Notes: generated by a model from the letters alone, not told the origin. Shown: positions 36,798 to 49,008, numbered from the stretch's first letter. The stretch: 60,000 nt of DNA from Membranipora membranacea (GCA_914767715.1 OU612068.1:1366001-1426000); one strand, 5' to 3'. Numbers and translations: made by a program.

Positions 36798-37364
36798 AAT
36801 CAAACAGCTTGGTTTATATACAACCAACAAAACACAAAATAAACAATTATATCCACTAGTATAAAAGATTGTAAATATTGCTAGTATCATTGCTAGTATC
36901 ATTGGTGTAATAGTCCCATCAACCACATACATACAGCTGCAAAAAAGATGAGTTACCCTAAAAAAAAGGAAAATGTCAGGAGCTGACCTCACTGTATCAG
37001 GTAGAGGGGTTCTCAAAAATGTGATCAACTATTTTCTAGTATTTGAGAAAAATTTTGTTTACAGTTCTATCCTCAAATTGCTCGGTGTGACAACTCTATA
37101 CTAGCATTCTCTGCAATTTTATTATACATAATGATCGATATGCTGTTTATTTTTGTTCACTTGACTTGTTATACACAAGAAACAAGAGTATCTTCCTACA
37201 CATTTCATAACCACCATAGCCATTGCTCAATCACAGATTCATTGCTTCTAAGATAAAATCACCAGATACACCTGAAGTCTTATGTTGCTACCATTTTTGT
37301 TGTTGAAGCCGAATGACTGTACTATCTATCAGTTTTCTAACTGGCTAATCTTTCAATAAATCAG
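36798..37364. other. Intergenic, nothing recognised
   Basis: AT-rich. It could hide a first exon of the gene at 37367, but no signal-peptide exon was seen. Confidence 0.5.
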
Positions 37365-37366
37365 CA

Positions 37367-38321
37367 ATGGGATGTCCCATGTTATTTTGTAGATCACAGA
37401 GTGAGAAGACTCTAATATTTCGTGCAGAGTATGGAGTAAAATGCTCGGCGATAAACAATCCTGTGTCTCAAAGCACAATAAGATCCTTAGCTGAGAGCCA
37501 TGCTAGTCAGATACAGGAAATCTGCCAAAAAGGTGAGAAAAAAAATTGGTAGCATTTAAACATCAAAAGCCAGCAACTGATTTATGATATTATTACCTTA
37601 TACCGTTAATTTCAGAATGTAAGACAAACAGCCATAAGAGTGTCCAGGTATCATGTTCAAACAGCCTACTCAAGATAATATGGCCGACAAACCAGCTCTA
37701 CGACGGTACAATAACAGAGATACCAGGAGTCCTTCGCAGAGGTCTACAATCAAGACTAGTTGCTAAAGGATTGATGTTAAACATATTTCTTCTCCATGGA
37801 AATCCTCTGTAAGCTACAATCACGCGTTTTAATGAATAGCTGCATATTCATCACGTTCATAATAGTGGTCTACCCACTGATATTTGTATTCATTTCATAT
37901 CAATGAATCCACCTTATTAGGTTACCAATGACATATATTCATGAATTGGGGGTTACCAGCTACCAATTATTTAGTGATCAGTTCCAGTAACATTCGGTTG
38001 ATTATATAACAAAATGTTGGACTTGGGAATTTTCACATTTTGGAGCGTTCTGATTAACTCTCCACCGCCATGAGAAAAATTATCTCTGTCTTTGATAACC
38101 AGTTATGATGATATTCTTTGATGACCAAACACAAGAAAGTATCCTAAAAGTTTTTCAATAATTTCATGAAATGAGATCTGATAGTTCTCTCCCTCCGTAG
38201 GTTGGTCTATCCGAATAAGTCAGAGATGGGAGCGTATGCCACACTCCATCCATCAAGCTTCTGTGAAGACAGAACCATCTATGATGAGATGAGCGATGTT
38301 TGTAAACCAAAATCTGATTGA
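37367..38321 (+). CDS. Unknown cysteine-containing protein, three exons
   Basis: Exons 37367-37532, 37616-37808 and 38201-38321 have GT-AG borders and matching phases and give 159 residues ending in TGA. Eight cysteines are spread along it (for example IFRAEYGVKC, QVSC, SSFCEDR, DVCKP). The first block (AEYG plus nearby cysteines) loosely recalls a galactose-binding SUEL lectin domain, but the match is weak. The ATG at 37367 follows an AATCAG acceptor-like sequence, so this may be an internal exon with the true start upstream. No signal peptide is visible on this model. It lies at the head of the small-gene cluster on the same strand. Confidence 0.5.
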
Positions 38322-38867
38322 CTTTAATTCGGATGGGGCCATAAGATTACTTTTATAATGATTGTTATCGTATCATTATCACACAATAACTTTTACTATA
38401 ACAATTGCTATTAACATGTCCGACCACCAAGGGTGTCCATGATGTAAAACATTCAAAATTTCAATTCGTTGATGACAATAAAAGTATTATATATATAAAG
38501 ATAGCTGAGCAAATCTGCTTTTGTATCGCAAACACATCGTTACAAAGTCATTGCTATCACGCAAGTTTGTGGCCTCGTTTCCTGTTAAAACAAGCCCCAG
38601 CAGAAGTTTCCCAATAAAGAACACAAGTAAAGGGACAATGTAATTAATTGTAATTTAATATCAAAAGTCATAATAATAGTTTTAAAAAAAAGTACATGTA
38701 CCATGTTTAGAAACAGACTACACGATTTATGACCTCAAAGGAATTCTCAGGAATCAAATTTTGGTATCTGTAAATATACATCTTTGTATTACAAGTTTAA
38801 AAGAAGATAATGCAAAAAGACCAAACCCCAAGAGGTAAGATAGAATGAATCGGGCTATGATGCTTCG
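38322..38867. other. Intergenic, upstream of the secreted gene at 38940
   Basis: No gene seen. Part of it resembles sequence upstream of the paralog at 43829. A TATA box closes it at 38868. Confidence 0.5.
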
Positions 38868-38874
38868 TATAAAA
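38868..38874 (+). promoter_or_regulatory. TATA box of the gene at 38940
   Basis: TATAAAA 66-72 bp before the start codon. The paralog at 43829 has TATAAAA at a similar distance (43747). Confidence 0.6.
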
Positions 38875-38939
38875 TATGAACAACACATTATTATCTTCAT
38901 CATTCACTTTGAGAGAGGACATTTTGGGATACTGCAATC

Positions 38940-39817
38940 ATGTTCATGGCAAGCTCCAATCTTTACAGCCTCATACCGTACCTGACACTCTTGTCCGTGC
39001 TGTGTGTCGGGATGTTAGAAGTATCTGCACAGGTCTTTCTTACCTCCACACCAGAGTCTGCCGACATATTCGAGACAAGCTCACAATCCTCTGTTTTCAT
39101 TGGAGAGACGGCTGCAACCACCTCAGCACTGATTACAGGTCAGATGACAGTTCTTATATCTTCCAAGATCGCATAAAATTTTATAGTGCATTACCAAGTT
39201 AGCCTTACGAGGTCATTTTAGCGCTGATGCAATAGCGGACATTGTGTCAGTAAGCATCCTTTCGCAGCAAGATGTTTACCTTCTCCTCATGATCTGTACA
39301 CCCTGAGGTGAAATATTCTCTACCGTACAGGCAGGTACAGGTACAAGAGTGAATGATTCATATACAATATTCTATTAGGAGTTGCATTCTCTTTATGATT
39401 GAATATGCAACTCCTTACTTACTACTTGACCTAAGTCTATAGATCACAGTTTTCCCCTTTTTCACCAACTATACAAAAGAGCCAACAAGTCCTACAACTA
39501 GCCCAGTATATTTTGTTCGCTTATCATGCTCAAAGTATAAGAATTGACCGTGTATCTGAAATTGAAGCTGCCGAAAACTTTGTATTTCAGGCTGTAATAC
39601 ACAGGCATACAGACTTATCTTTAAGACAGATACTACATCTCTATCACAGCTGGTGAGGAGAACCTGTACTGGAGAAGAACTCAGCGTACAAACAGAGACT
39701 CATAAGAGCATCCGTTGTCAGCTTCTGTGTATGGATGACTCATGTGATTGTTTCTCTTATGATAATGACGCTAGAGTTTGTGTAACCTATGGTAACCAAC
39801 AACAATATGGCAATTGA
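38940..39817 (+). CDS. Small secreted Cys-rich protein P1
   Basis: Two exons, 38940-39138 and 39591-39817 (phase 1 junction ACA G|GTCAG), encode 141 residues. A signal peptide occupies about residues 1-30 (LYSLIPYLTLLSVLCVGML). A Ser/Thr-rich linker follows (TSSQSSVF, ETAATTSALIT). Exon 2 encodes a domain with seven cysteines: CNTQAYRLIFKTDTTSLSQL, an RTC-GEELSV block, then RCQLLCMDDSCDCFSYD and a last VC. The closing C-x3-C-x4-C-x-C-F-x-Y pattern resembles a PAN/Apple core; this is an inference. AATAAA occurs near 40128. The gene is intact and paralogous to the genes at 40736 and 43829. Confidence 0.72.
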
Positions 39818-40735
39818 ACAAATTATACACGTACATTCAGTTTCCAAGAACAAGAAATACTGCCTAACCAGGTGAATTTTATGAATTTGAGAAATTGATT
39901 TAATGGACTGGTGGCTATAAGTGTGCTTGTAGCCTGTAAACAGTAAACAGTTTTAAGAAATCATAATATATTTGCACATCAAACCAAAACCCATCATTTC
40001 AGTAAACCTCAAGTGTCTGCTAATAAGCTACTGTTACTGTGTAATGTAACTATGGTTGAGAGGTGTAGTGTAATTCATCTATGATGATGTGCATGATCCA
40101 TGAAATATGTGAAAAAAACACTGTAAAATAAATAAATGAAAATCAGACTCCTAGCATGTTTTTTACATATTCTTCTCAGTATGTAACTAGGTACGTACTT
40201 TGGTATGTTATTAAACGCGTAATTTGGTACGTAACTTAGTGCAATATGATGCTGTCACGAATGACTATGACTTTCAAATGATCAGAGCGAATTTTGCCGT
40301 TCCAGATATGGCATTCGATGTCACAGGATGTAAAGGAAATGAAATATGGGTTTGGTTTCTACAATACAGTGCATGTAATAAAAATATACGCAAGAGGTAG
40401 TGATCAAAATCAAAACAAATTTCGTAATAAATAATTAATGTAGGTCTTCACAGAGCACTTTAATCTTACAGTGATGCCATGCCAATCCAGGCATTATACC
40501 AGAATTACTTTGTTATGCGAAGTCAAAATTGAAATCGATGTTATTGGGAAACTTCACTGAAAGCCATTTACAAAGCAAAGAATAGATGATAGACTTCCAA
40601 CAAACATCAAACACACTCAAGATTTGTAGTGAGTCTGTATCTCTGTAATGGAATGAAGTTGATATAACAGATAATTAGATAGACACAGAAGTTTGAGCTC
40701 GCTGGAACATCTTTACGCACCTAAACAGCTCAAAC
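39818..40735. other. 3' region of P1 and duplicated flank
   Basis: Contains the P1 3' untranslated region. From about 40260 to 40620 it matches 45330-45660, showing that the P1 locus and the P3 locus are copies of one unit. No further exon was seen. Confidence 0.6.
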
Positions 40736-41412
40736 ATGGTAGGCATAATATTTTCTAAGGGCTGTGTGGTTTTGGTTGCGCTGCAGGTTTTAGCGCTGAA
40801 AGGAGATTGGACTACAAAGTCTCCTGGAACTACGGAGGGACAAGGTGCGGGTAAATATTGGGCCCCTTATAATATTCTCAACATATTCTAACGTGATTTA
40901 TTTCATTGTGATGTACATCTCACCAGTAACTAGTCTTAGCAAACAATACTGAGAAGGCCTTTGGGGTAGAGATTATGAACTCTGTTTTTAATTTTACTGC
41001 ACTATCAGGACATATTGATGGCTGAGCAGACAGCTGGTTGCTTATTTAAAATTGATATGCAGAAGAACTCAATAACCCAAGATTTTTCTCTTTAATTTGA
41101 TCTATCTCTCACTGTGTTTTTGTTACAGAGATACTCGAGATATATAAGCTCATCTATCACAACGGATCGAAAGCCGTATCATACAGAACCACTGAGCCAT
41201 GTGAAGTCATAGGAGCAGTGAGGAAGGTGTATGAATACACAGGCACTCCCATGAAATGCCAACTCCATTGTGTCCGAAGTTATTGCTCCTGCTTCACTCT
41301 TCTGAATTCCAGTGAAATTTGTACAACATACGCAACTTATGCTAGCCAGATATCTGGAAGTATAGGCGTGGCTGGTTGTCACAAAGGGACATTCATCCTA
41401 CCTCTGAACTGA
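40736..41412 (+). CDS. Small secreted Cys-rich protein P2
   Basis: Exons 40736-40850 and 41129-41412 join in phase 1 to 132 residues. The start MVGIIFSKGCVVLVALQVLA is a signal peptide, followed by a short Thr-rich stretch (TTKSPGTTEGQGA). Exon 2 opens EILEIYKLIYHNGSKAVSYR, aligning with QAYRLIFKTDTTSLSQL of P1, then TEPC, MKCQLHCVRSYCSCFTLLNS and later cysteines. The C-x3-C-x4-C-x-C-F core is shared with P1, so the two are distant paralogs with the same exon layout. The function is unknown; it is probably extracellular. Confidence 0.68.
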
Positions 41413-43746
41413 TCACCAGAAATAGAAGTATTGTATGCTGCGGAAATTTATAATCTTGTTCTATTTTGCTTTCTATATGTGGTTGTTCCGATTTTTCTTC
41501 TATCGTTGATTTCAATTTTCCACCATAATTATTCATTCCTGTACATTTCCCATAAATGTTATCATAAAAACATTTCTGAATTTTCTTTGTTCATTTTGTC
41601 TAACACGATAAAATGAGCTTTGTTACGCACTTAAGATTTTTCTTGCAGTTTATATGATTGGTGTTAAAAGTCTGATTCTTTTGAGGGTGATTTTAATAAA
41701 ATGTTGTGAAAAATGTGAGTTTCTTCTGAATTCCGGCAACTTCTTGTTGTATTGTCACATTCTGAGCGGGACTTGTGCTTCAGAATTTGTGAATACGCAA
41801 AAAGAATCTGTCGGTAGGTATTATCTATTAACAACAAATATTGTGGATATTTCAACACCAAATAATATGATGAGCTCAATCCCTCATAATACATATTTTC
41901 TGTTTTGAAATCTCTAGCAAACATCGTGACTCTGACCTTTGTTTCCACACTAAGAAGACACAACGTCATCAAACCAGTTGTAATTCAGGTATTCACATTC
42001 AGTAACTCGACAGCTTTCTAACAGTTTATTTATATGATTTATGTTGATATTTGAATCGGTCACTGGACATTACCTGAAACGCTGAAAATGAAAATGGAGA
42101 ACAGACAAATGAAAAAAACCAATAATAGAAATCCTGACAATCCAACATATCAAATTCACCGATAAGTAAATTCTATCAGTGTCAACATAGAGAACATGCT
42201 ATCCTATGTATTTACGAGCACAAACTTCATGTTGACAAAATTCTGCTATACAGATTTAATGCTCTGCAAAATAAATAAATGAGCTGGGATGTGTTCTTAT
42301 TGGCCAGAGCCACTAATAATGTCAGTTTACTTCATTGTATCATTTTTATGGAGCTGATTATGTACCTTATTTCTGGGGATGCCGTTGGTACGGATGAGAC
42401 AATTGTTAAATAGTGCTCAAGTTTTGAAGTTCGATGTGATATAGTTAAGGGAAATGAAACATGTGATTACTGTTATAATAAGACACATGAAAGCAAAATT
42501 ATGTGCATGCGCAGTAAGCCATATTCTATATAAGAATTTTGTAAAATAATTAAGAAAAGACAGCACCTTAATCTGACACTGTTACCAAGCTTGCATTGAT
42601 ATATTATACAAGAGAGACTTTGAAATGCAAACCATTATTGATACAATGTGTATTGAAAACTATTTATAGCTATATATAATAGGTAAAGAAAGGATGACAC
42701 AAGGAATACAAAGGATGAAAAACCCTCAACATGAGTTTGTATCTGTCATATATACACAACATGTTGTGGAATTAGATTTCCACAGTAGCTTGAGCTCAGT
42801 GTCACCCATTGATAATTCAAATCCTTTCGCACCAAGACAGCTGAAATATGTTACCCATATTCTTGGCAAAGAGCCATGTGGTTTTGGTTGCACTGAAAAT
42901 TTTGACACAGGAAAGAAAAGGGACACCTGTTACCATGCCGGCTGGAGGTGGAACAACTGATGGAGATTGGACAAGATATGGACATGGGACAACAAATATC
43001 AACATACAAGTATATACAAGTGACATCTGTCGAACAACAATCATATGATCAGACTACCACAAGGAGTATATATGGCCGCTCATGAACATTTGAACATATT
43101 CCCATCTGATATGTTCGCCCCATGTGTTGTATGCTGTGGCAATTTATTATATATCATTATATATTTTGCAAATTCTATATATTTAAATTGCAAACAGAGC
43201 TGATTGTATAAGAAAAAGGTTTAAAAGTCTGATCAAGTTTTCCAAAAACTTATTAAAACTGATTACATTTACATGTTGCTATAAAATAATGACTCAATCA
43301 CTCAACAGAAGTTTCATCTTGGGAGGAAAGCCTATCATAAGTCCATATCTATGAAAAAGATATTGTTATTGCTTGATTTCTTCTTCGGTGAGTGGTCCTG
43401 TAATCAACCAGATGGGAAGATTAAATGTAAGAGTAATCTCAGATTAACTGAACATGTCAAGATTAAGATTAAAATCAATTTTCTTTAATCTTGCACAGCC
43501 CTACTTGTAATACATTCTTAATAAATGGTGAAAAATAAAAAGCAAAAAACTCAATAAAAGTACACTTGAAGACAAAATCCAAAAAGCTTATAGAAATCTT
43601 CACAATCCAGTATATCGACTTCACCCAAAACTAAATTGTGTCAGTGTCATCATAGAGAAAGTGATATCCTATGTGTTTATAATCCCAAATTTCATATTGA
43701 CAAAATGTCACTGTAAATAATTGAAAGCTCAATGTTTTGTATAATA
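41413..43746. other. Intergenic with relics of the small-gene family
   Basis: 42110-42270 matches 43580-43740, the flank before P3. At 42882-42975 a degraded copy of P2 exon 1 is visible (TGTGGTTTTGGTTGCACTG, later GGAGATTGGAC). No complete gene. The rest is AT-rich with nothing recognised. Confidence 0.5.
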
Positions 43747-43753
43747 TATAAAA
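43747..43753 (+). promoter_or_regulatory. TATA box of P3
   Basis: TATAAAA about 76-82 bp before the P3 start codon, in a position similar to P1. Confidence 0.55.
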
Positions 43754-43828
43754 ACGTTGTGCTGAACAACAACAAATTATTATCTTCATCATCTTCTTTG
43801 AGAAAGGACATTTTAAGATACCACAATC

Positions 43829-44911
43829 ATGTTCAAGGCAAGCTCCAGTCTTTACAGCCTCATACCGTACCTGACACTGCTGCCTGTTCTGTATGTCAGG
43901 GTCATAGAAGTATCTGCTAATCATCAGCTCTTTGGAAGCACCACAACAATGGTACCTGACATATCTAGTCATGAGACGAGCTCACAATCATCAGTTACCA
44001 CCAGAGAGACAGGTGCAACCACCAGAGAGACAGGTGCAACCACCAGAGAGACAGCTGCAACCACCAGAGAGACAGCTGCAACCACCAGAGAGACAGCTGC
44101 AACCACCAGAGAGACAGCTGCAACCACCAGAGAGACAGCTGCAACCACCAGAGAGACAGCTGCAACCACCAGAGAGACAGCTGCAACCACCAGAGAGACA
44201 GCTGCAACCACCAGAGAGACAGCTGCAACCACCAGAGAGACAGCTGCAACCACCAGAGAGACAGTTGCAACCACCAGAGAGACAGCTGCAACCACCACAT
44301 TACTGATTACAGGTCAGATGATAGCTATTATTTATTTCAAGAACATATATAATAATGTACTACAAAGTTAGCCTGATTAGGTTATTTTAATGCTGATGCA
44401 TAGCAGACATTGGATCAGGCTGCACCGATGAGCAGCGAGTTGTTTTACATCCTCAGCAAGATCTGCACACCCTGAAGTGAAATATTGTTTGTCATCCCAT
44501 ACAGAAGTAGATGATTCATTGTAATAAATTGCATTAGGAGTTGCATTTTCTTTGTCATTAAATATACAACTCCTTACTGACTCACGAGCATACTGACTTA
44601 TGTAAATGAATCACCGGTTTTTTTCTCTTTCACCGGCTGTGAATCAAGCTATGTCTTATAACTAGCCCTGTATTTTTTTGTTCACATATTACACTGCAAA
44701 TATTTAAACTTCATGAGAAACATTTCACTGGTAATTCAAGCTGCCAAAACATAATTTTATTTCAGACAGTAATACACAAGCATACAGACTTATCTATAAG
44801 ACAGATACTACATCTCTATCACAGCTGGTGAGGAGACCCTGTAATGGAGAAGAACTCAGCGTACAAACAGAGACTCACAAGATCAAGATTTGTGTAACCG
44901 ACCGGAACTAA
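43829..44911 (+). CDS. Mucin-like Thr-repeat protein P3, shortened Cys domain
   Basis: Exons 43829-44312 and 44766-44911 encode 209 residues. The signal peptide (LYSLIPYLTLLPVLYV) is close to that of P1. Residues from about 57 to 154 are 14 tandem copies of TTRETAA (two TTRETGA first, one TTRETVA), a likely O-glycosylated stalk. Exon 2 begins like P1 (SNTQAYRLIYKTDTTSLSQL) but after ETHK an in-frame loss removes the stretch equivalent to RCQLLCMDDSCDCFSYD, leaving only two cysteines before the stop. The protein is therefore more mucin-like than its paralog. It may still be made, or be on the way to a pseudogene. Confidence 0.65.
43997..44290. repeat. 21-bp coding minisatellite, 14 units
   Basis: Fourteen head-to-tail copies of ACCACCAGAGAGACAGCTGCA with few changes (GGT for GCT in the first two, GTT once). 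The frame is kept because the unit is seven codons. Confidence 0.95.
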
Positions 44912-45689
44912 CAAAAGTATACCTGCATGTACAGTTTTCAAGACGGAATTTTTTAGAGCTACACCTCACCATGTGCACTTTATGAAGATATTTTTTAGGA
45001 CTGGTGGTTATAAGTGTACTTGTTGGCTGTAATCAGCAGAAAGTTACAAGATAACCATAATATATTTTCATTTCAAGTCGTTCCCAAAGTTTTAATTTCA
45101 ATTACCCTCAAGGGTCTACTAATAAGCTACAGTCACTGTGTAATGTATCTATGTTGATGTAGATGATTCATGAAGTATGAATATCACACATATTTTTGGG
45201 AGGATATAATATACACTGTAAATAAAAATAAAAATCAGAACCCTAGCAGTGTTTATTTCGTACATCTCAGTTTGCGACTCGGTACATGATTCAGTACATA
45301 ACTAGGCGTCATATGTTGCTGTCACGAATGGCAAACTATGACTTTCAAAAGATTGAAGCCAGTTATGCCATTCCAGATATGGCGTTCGATGTAAGAAGTT
45401 TATGTTAAGGAAATGAAATATGGAATTGGTTTCTATGATACAGTGCATGCAATCAACTACATGCAAAGGTAGTAATTACTACAAAGACAAGTTTTGTAAT
45501 AATTAACGCCTTCACAGAGCACTTTAATCCTACAGTGATGCCATGCTTTTACCGAGGCATTTTACCAGAGTCACTTTGTTGTGTGAAGTCAAAATTGAAA
45601 TCGATGTTAGTGGGAAACTTCACCGAAAGCCATTTACAAAGTAAAGAAAGGATGACACAAGGGGAAGAAAACTCTGACTCTGACTATAA
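44912..45689. other. 3' flank of P3
   Basis: Matches the P1 flank up to about 45660. The FGase segmental duplication starts near 45690. No gene seen. Confidence 0.6.
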
Positions 45690-46463
45690 TTGATGTTCTA
45701 TAAAATGATCAAGACAGATACCAGCCTTACGCCCGTCACGTTATTTATTCAAATAGTTTGTGACCCGTTGGGATATTCCTTCTGCAAGCTTCTGGGCAAA
45801 TGTACGCCTCTCAGATCTGGGCTTCCTGTAAGCTGTATGTACCTCCATTTGGAACCCACTGACCATTCAGCCAGTGTGTCTGCAATATATGAAAATGTTA
45901 TAAAATGGGAGTTATCCTATACTTTATCCGGTTAGACAACTCTGATTAATTTCGTACAAGAAATTTGTTTACAAAAGTCTGGATATTGGAGAAAACTACA
46001 TTAACACCTTACTGTCATAGCTATCGAATGTAGTGCATGTTGAAATAATTGACATAAAATTGACTACAGAATAGGAAAAGTAGTTGCCACCTTTTGAGAC
46101 TATAGCAACCATCATAATACGTCTCCTCCTGTGCATTGACATTGGTAGGAGATGGCACTGTGTCGTAGCCTGAGTTCTGTAGATAGGCACCAATAGACTT
46201 AGGACCACGGACCAGATATTCTAGTGAGACACCAGAGTCAGAGTGAATCTGCATGAGTGAGGATTCAGGAGCTAACCGCTCTGGTATCACCAACTTACTA
46301 ATGGCCTTTCTTTTAGGTAATAAATATCCTATAACATTCCAATCTTTTGCTGTTCCCTGGAATAGATTTTAATATGTTATATCAGTAAAAGCATGGTAGT
46401 AGTTGACAGCAAATTGGACTCAAACTATAATATAAGCTTGTCAAGATATAGATTTTTCAGAAG

Positions 46464-47460
46464 CCACCGTCTAGCAGTGTATCAGTATATTCAGAATATC
46501 TGATTCTAACCATTTTACACTTGTAGCACCATAATTACTTAGCTTTCTTTTATTCATACACTGTTACACACCCAGTCATATGCAGCAAGGCAATTATGTG
46601 CTAGTGTCAATTTAGCCACCGAAGTGGGCACTCTAGTGTGTACGTCACCATCACACCACTGATTTTATGAGATACAATATTGACATCAGTACAGCAGACG
46701 CTGACTTTGTTACTATGTCAGCAGATCATACTCAACATTCTATTCAACCGTACTGTTTTCTATTCTACCAAACGGATAACATCTACAATAGTTGTAAGTG
46801 CAGCTAGAATATTTGTTTGATATGATTATTTTGCTCTAGTAGTTTTTTGTCATCTTCAATACTTGAGGACAGATTGACAGCACGTCAGCAGTAAATTCAC
46901 CTTTACCAATTATTGTTGCTTTTCAATTAACGCAATGTGTTTGATAATATGATACTTGAATTGATCATTTAAAACACTGAGATTCACTTTGTATTTCTGT
47001 GTAAATTTATTGCGCTTACAAATGAGCATGTATTTAGGATTTGTAACCATTTCTTTCAGATAAAGATCTACATCTATACGTTAATCATTAGACCAGATCT
47101 TAACTATTTATCCTACCTACTGTATGTTAACGGAGGGGCAGTATTTTTGTAAGTGTAATAATAATTATCATGTAACATCATTCTTTGCATTCAAATGTTT
47201 CATTCAATATGAATCGAATCGAATAGCAAGCAACACCTAACGTTATTGACAGCATAATAATTAATAATATCAAATTGTATTTCGCTGAGGCTGATTTTTC
47301 ATACATATAGCACCTTTGCTTTGTATCATCACCACACTATGCCAGTTTTATTATTTACTTTGAATTTTATTATTCAGGGTACCAGCTCGTGATATTACAC
47401 AAATAAACGTCTGTGTTGCTTAAACTCTCCTGATATATTAACATACCGGTACAAGCAGGT
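46464..47460. other. About 1-kb insertion in FGase C intron 3
   Basis: Present here and absent from the equivalent intron of gene A (about 26365). It has no open frame of note, and no terminal repeats were recognised. The insertion is inferred only from the paralog comparison. Confidence 0.55.
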
Positions 47461-48195
47461 AATCAATTGTACAGTAACAATGATAACTGATCTGCCTCAA
47501 TATTTACCTGACCATGAAGGTCGATGTATAACGCTCTCCTACCACCCGCAGTAGGCTTATGCTTATGAAAATTAAAGTCAATCTTGGATGCAATGTAGTG
47601 CTGTAGGTATTACGAGCTCTAATTTGAACCCAACAAAGAAATATATATTTAGTTCATATATTTAGAGAGGGGGGGGATAAGGTCTGAATTTTTGTAATAA
47701 ATTGGAAATAAATCATTATGAGACCAGAATGTTGATAGGTTGCAAATTTGATTTGATAAAAATCTACATGACGTGACTGATATTGTGTTTGTTTAGTGAC
47801 CGATATCCTACTTAGATCTCTATCACAGCTTCTCTTGGCACACTTACTGTATTGACCGAGTGATGTACAGTAAAATCTAGCTTCACCTCATGAATGGTAG
47901 GTCAAGTTTGTGATCTGAAGGATAATGGCTGCATCCTGTTTAGGGAGCCATTTCAACATAAAATGTTTATCGGCACATTAAAAAGGTTGCCAGTTTTGTT
48001 AATGAGAAACAAGAGTTTGGCAAATGAGTCCTTTTTTAAACTTTTCCTATAGGATTTATGATATTGGTCACCAAAATTTATGTCTTGATAGCTTGTTACA
48101 TAATATGAGGTTAATTGCCCATGGCGCGTGCTGATTGTTAATTCTAGCATTCTGAATCTATGCAGAACAGATTTGTGTTAAATTGTTTACCAGCC

Positions 48196-48474
48196 CTAAG
48201 TCTAAGTTTAAGTCGTCGTTGCGGAGGGGGTTACCCCTCTAGGGTACAGGTACAGGGACCCAACACCCTATACCGGAATTCCGGCTACTCTTCAAACGAT
48301 GAGGCAGAGGGGGATGTGGGGTGTGCAAACACACAGTGAACCTCCTGTGTTCATAGTCCTGTTCCGCAAGGACTTTGCTAGCCTACCAAATTAGAAATGA
48401 CTGCCGGCACCGGGAATCAAACCTGAACCTCACATATCACCAGTTCGCGAGTCCACTCCTGATTAAGACCAGCC
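48196..48474 (-). mobile_element. tRNA-derived SINE in FGase C intron 1
   Basis: About 280 bp absent from the gene A copy and flanked by ACCAGCC-type direct repeats (near 48189-48195 and 48468-48474). On the minus strand a box-B-like GGTTTGATTCC lies at 48423-48413 and a weak box A precedes it. The plus-strand left end is a simple TAAGTC/TAAGTT tail. Confidence 0.6.
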
Positions 48475-48721
48475 ATAAAATAAATAAGATTTATCAAATT
48501 CCAAGTTACCAAAAAGGGGGAATAAAGTATTTAGTATATGCTTACCGTCACCTAATCGATAGGAGATATACTTGTTGGTGCCATAGATAGTTATATTATT
48601 CGAGTTTTGATGTTTTTCCATAATCCTCCACAGTAGTATAAACATAACTAAAACAAATAGTAGGAATATCCAGCTCAATAGAGCTATTTTCTTAGCAGCA
48701 GCCATACTTAAAGTGACACCA

Positions 48722-49008
48722 GCCGCAAATGCTCTGAGTGGAGGAATGATTGTGAGACACCAGCAGCAGGTACTCAGAGTGGAGGAATGATTGTAAGACA
48801 CCAGCAGCAGGTACTCAGAGTGGAGGAATGATTGTGGGACACCAGCAGCAGGTACTCTGAGTGGAGGAATGATTGTAAGACACCAGCAGCAGGTACTCAG
48901 AGTGGAGGAATGATTGTGGGACACCAGCAGCAGGTACTCAGAGTGGAGGAATGAGTGTGAGACACCAGCAGCAGGTACTCTGAGTGGAGGAATGAGTGAG
49001 ACACCAGG
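48722..49008. repeat. 41-bp minisatellite, seven units, upstream of FGase C
   Basis: Seven units built on gtgagacaccagcagcag followed by gtactcagagtggaggaatgatt. Gene A has two. The array begins 17 bp before the FGase C start codon. Confidence 0.9.

Larger units (their letters stand above)
45741..48705 (-). pseudogene. FGase-like gene C, disabled copy of gene A
   Basis: Exon 1 (48705-48546) keeps the MAAAKK signal-anchor sequence. Exon 2 and most of exon 3 are deleted: the end of exon 3 (47553-47508, ALYIDLHGQ region) is joined to intron-1 sequence after a short filler. Exon 4 (46356-46091) is open, with Gly to Cys in the GGYS block. Exon 5 (45879-45741) has TGA at 45869-45867 where gene A has Trp285. 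The loss of APHGG and RSKLD and the stop make it non-functional. Confidence 0.9.

Noticed and set aside
43997-44290. CRISPR-like or bacterial repeat array
   Set aside because: Units are contiguous without spacers and in frame, and the window is clearly eukaryotic.
43969-44300. Minus-strand repeat frames (VVAAVSL and WWLQLSL types) opposite the Thr repeat
   Set aside because: They mirror the 21-bp coding repeat of P3; the plus frame has the signal peptide, splice sites and a paralog.
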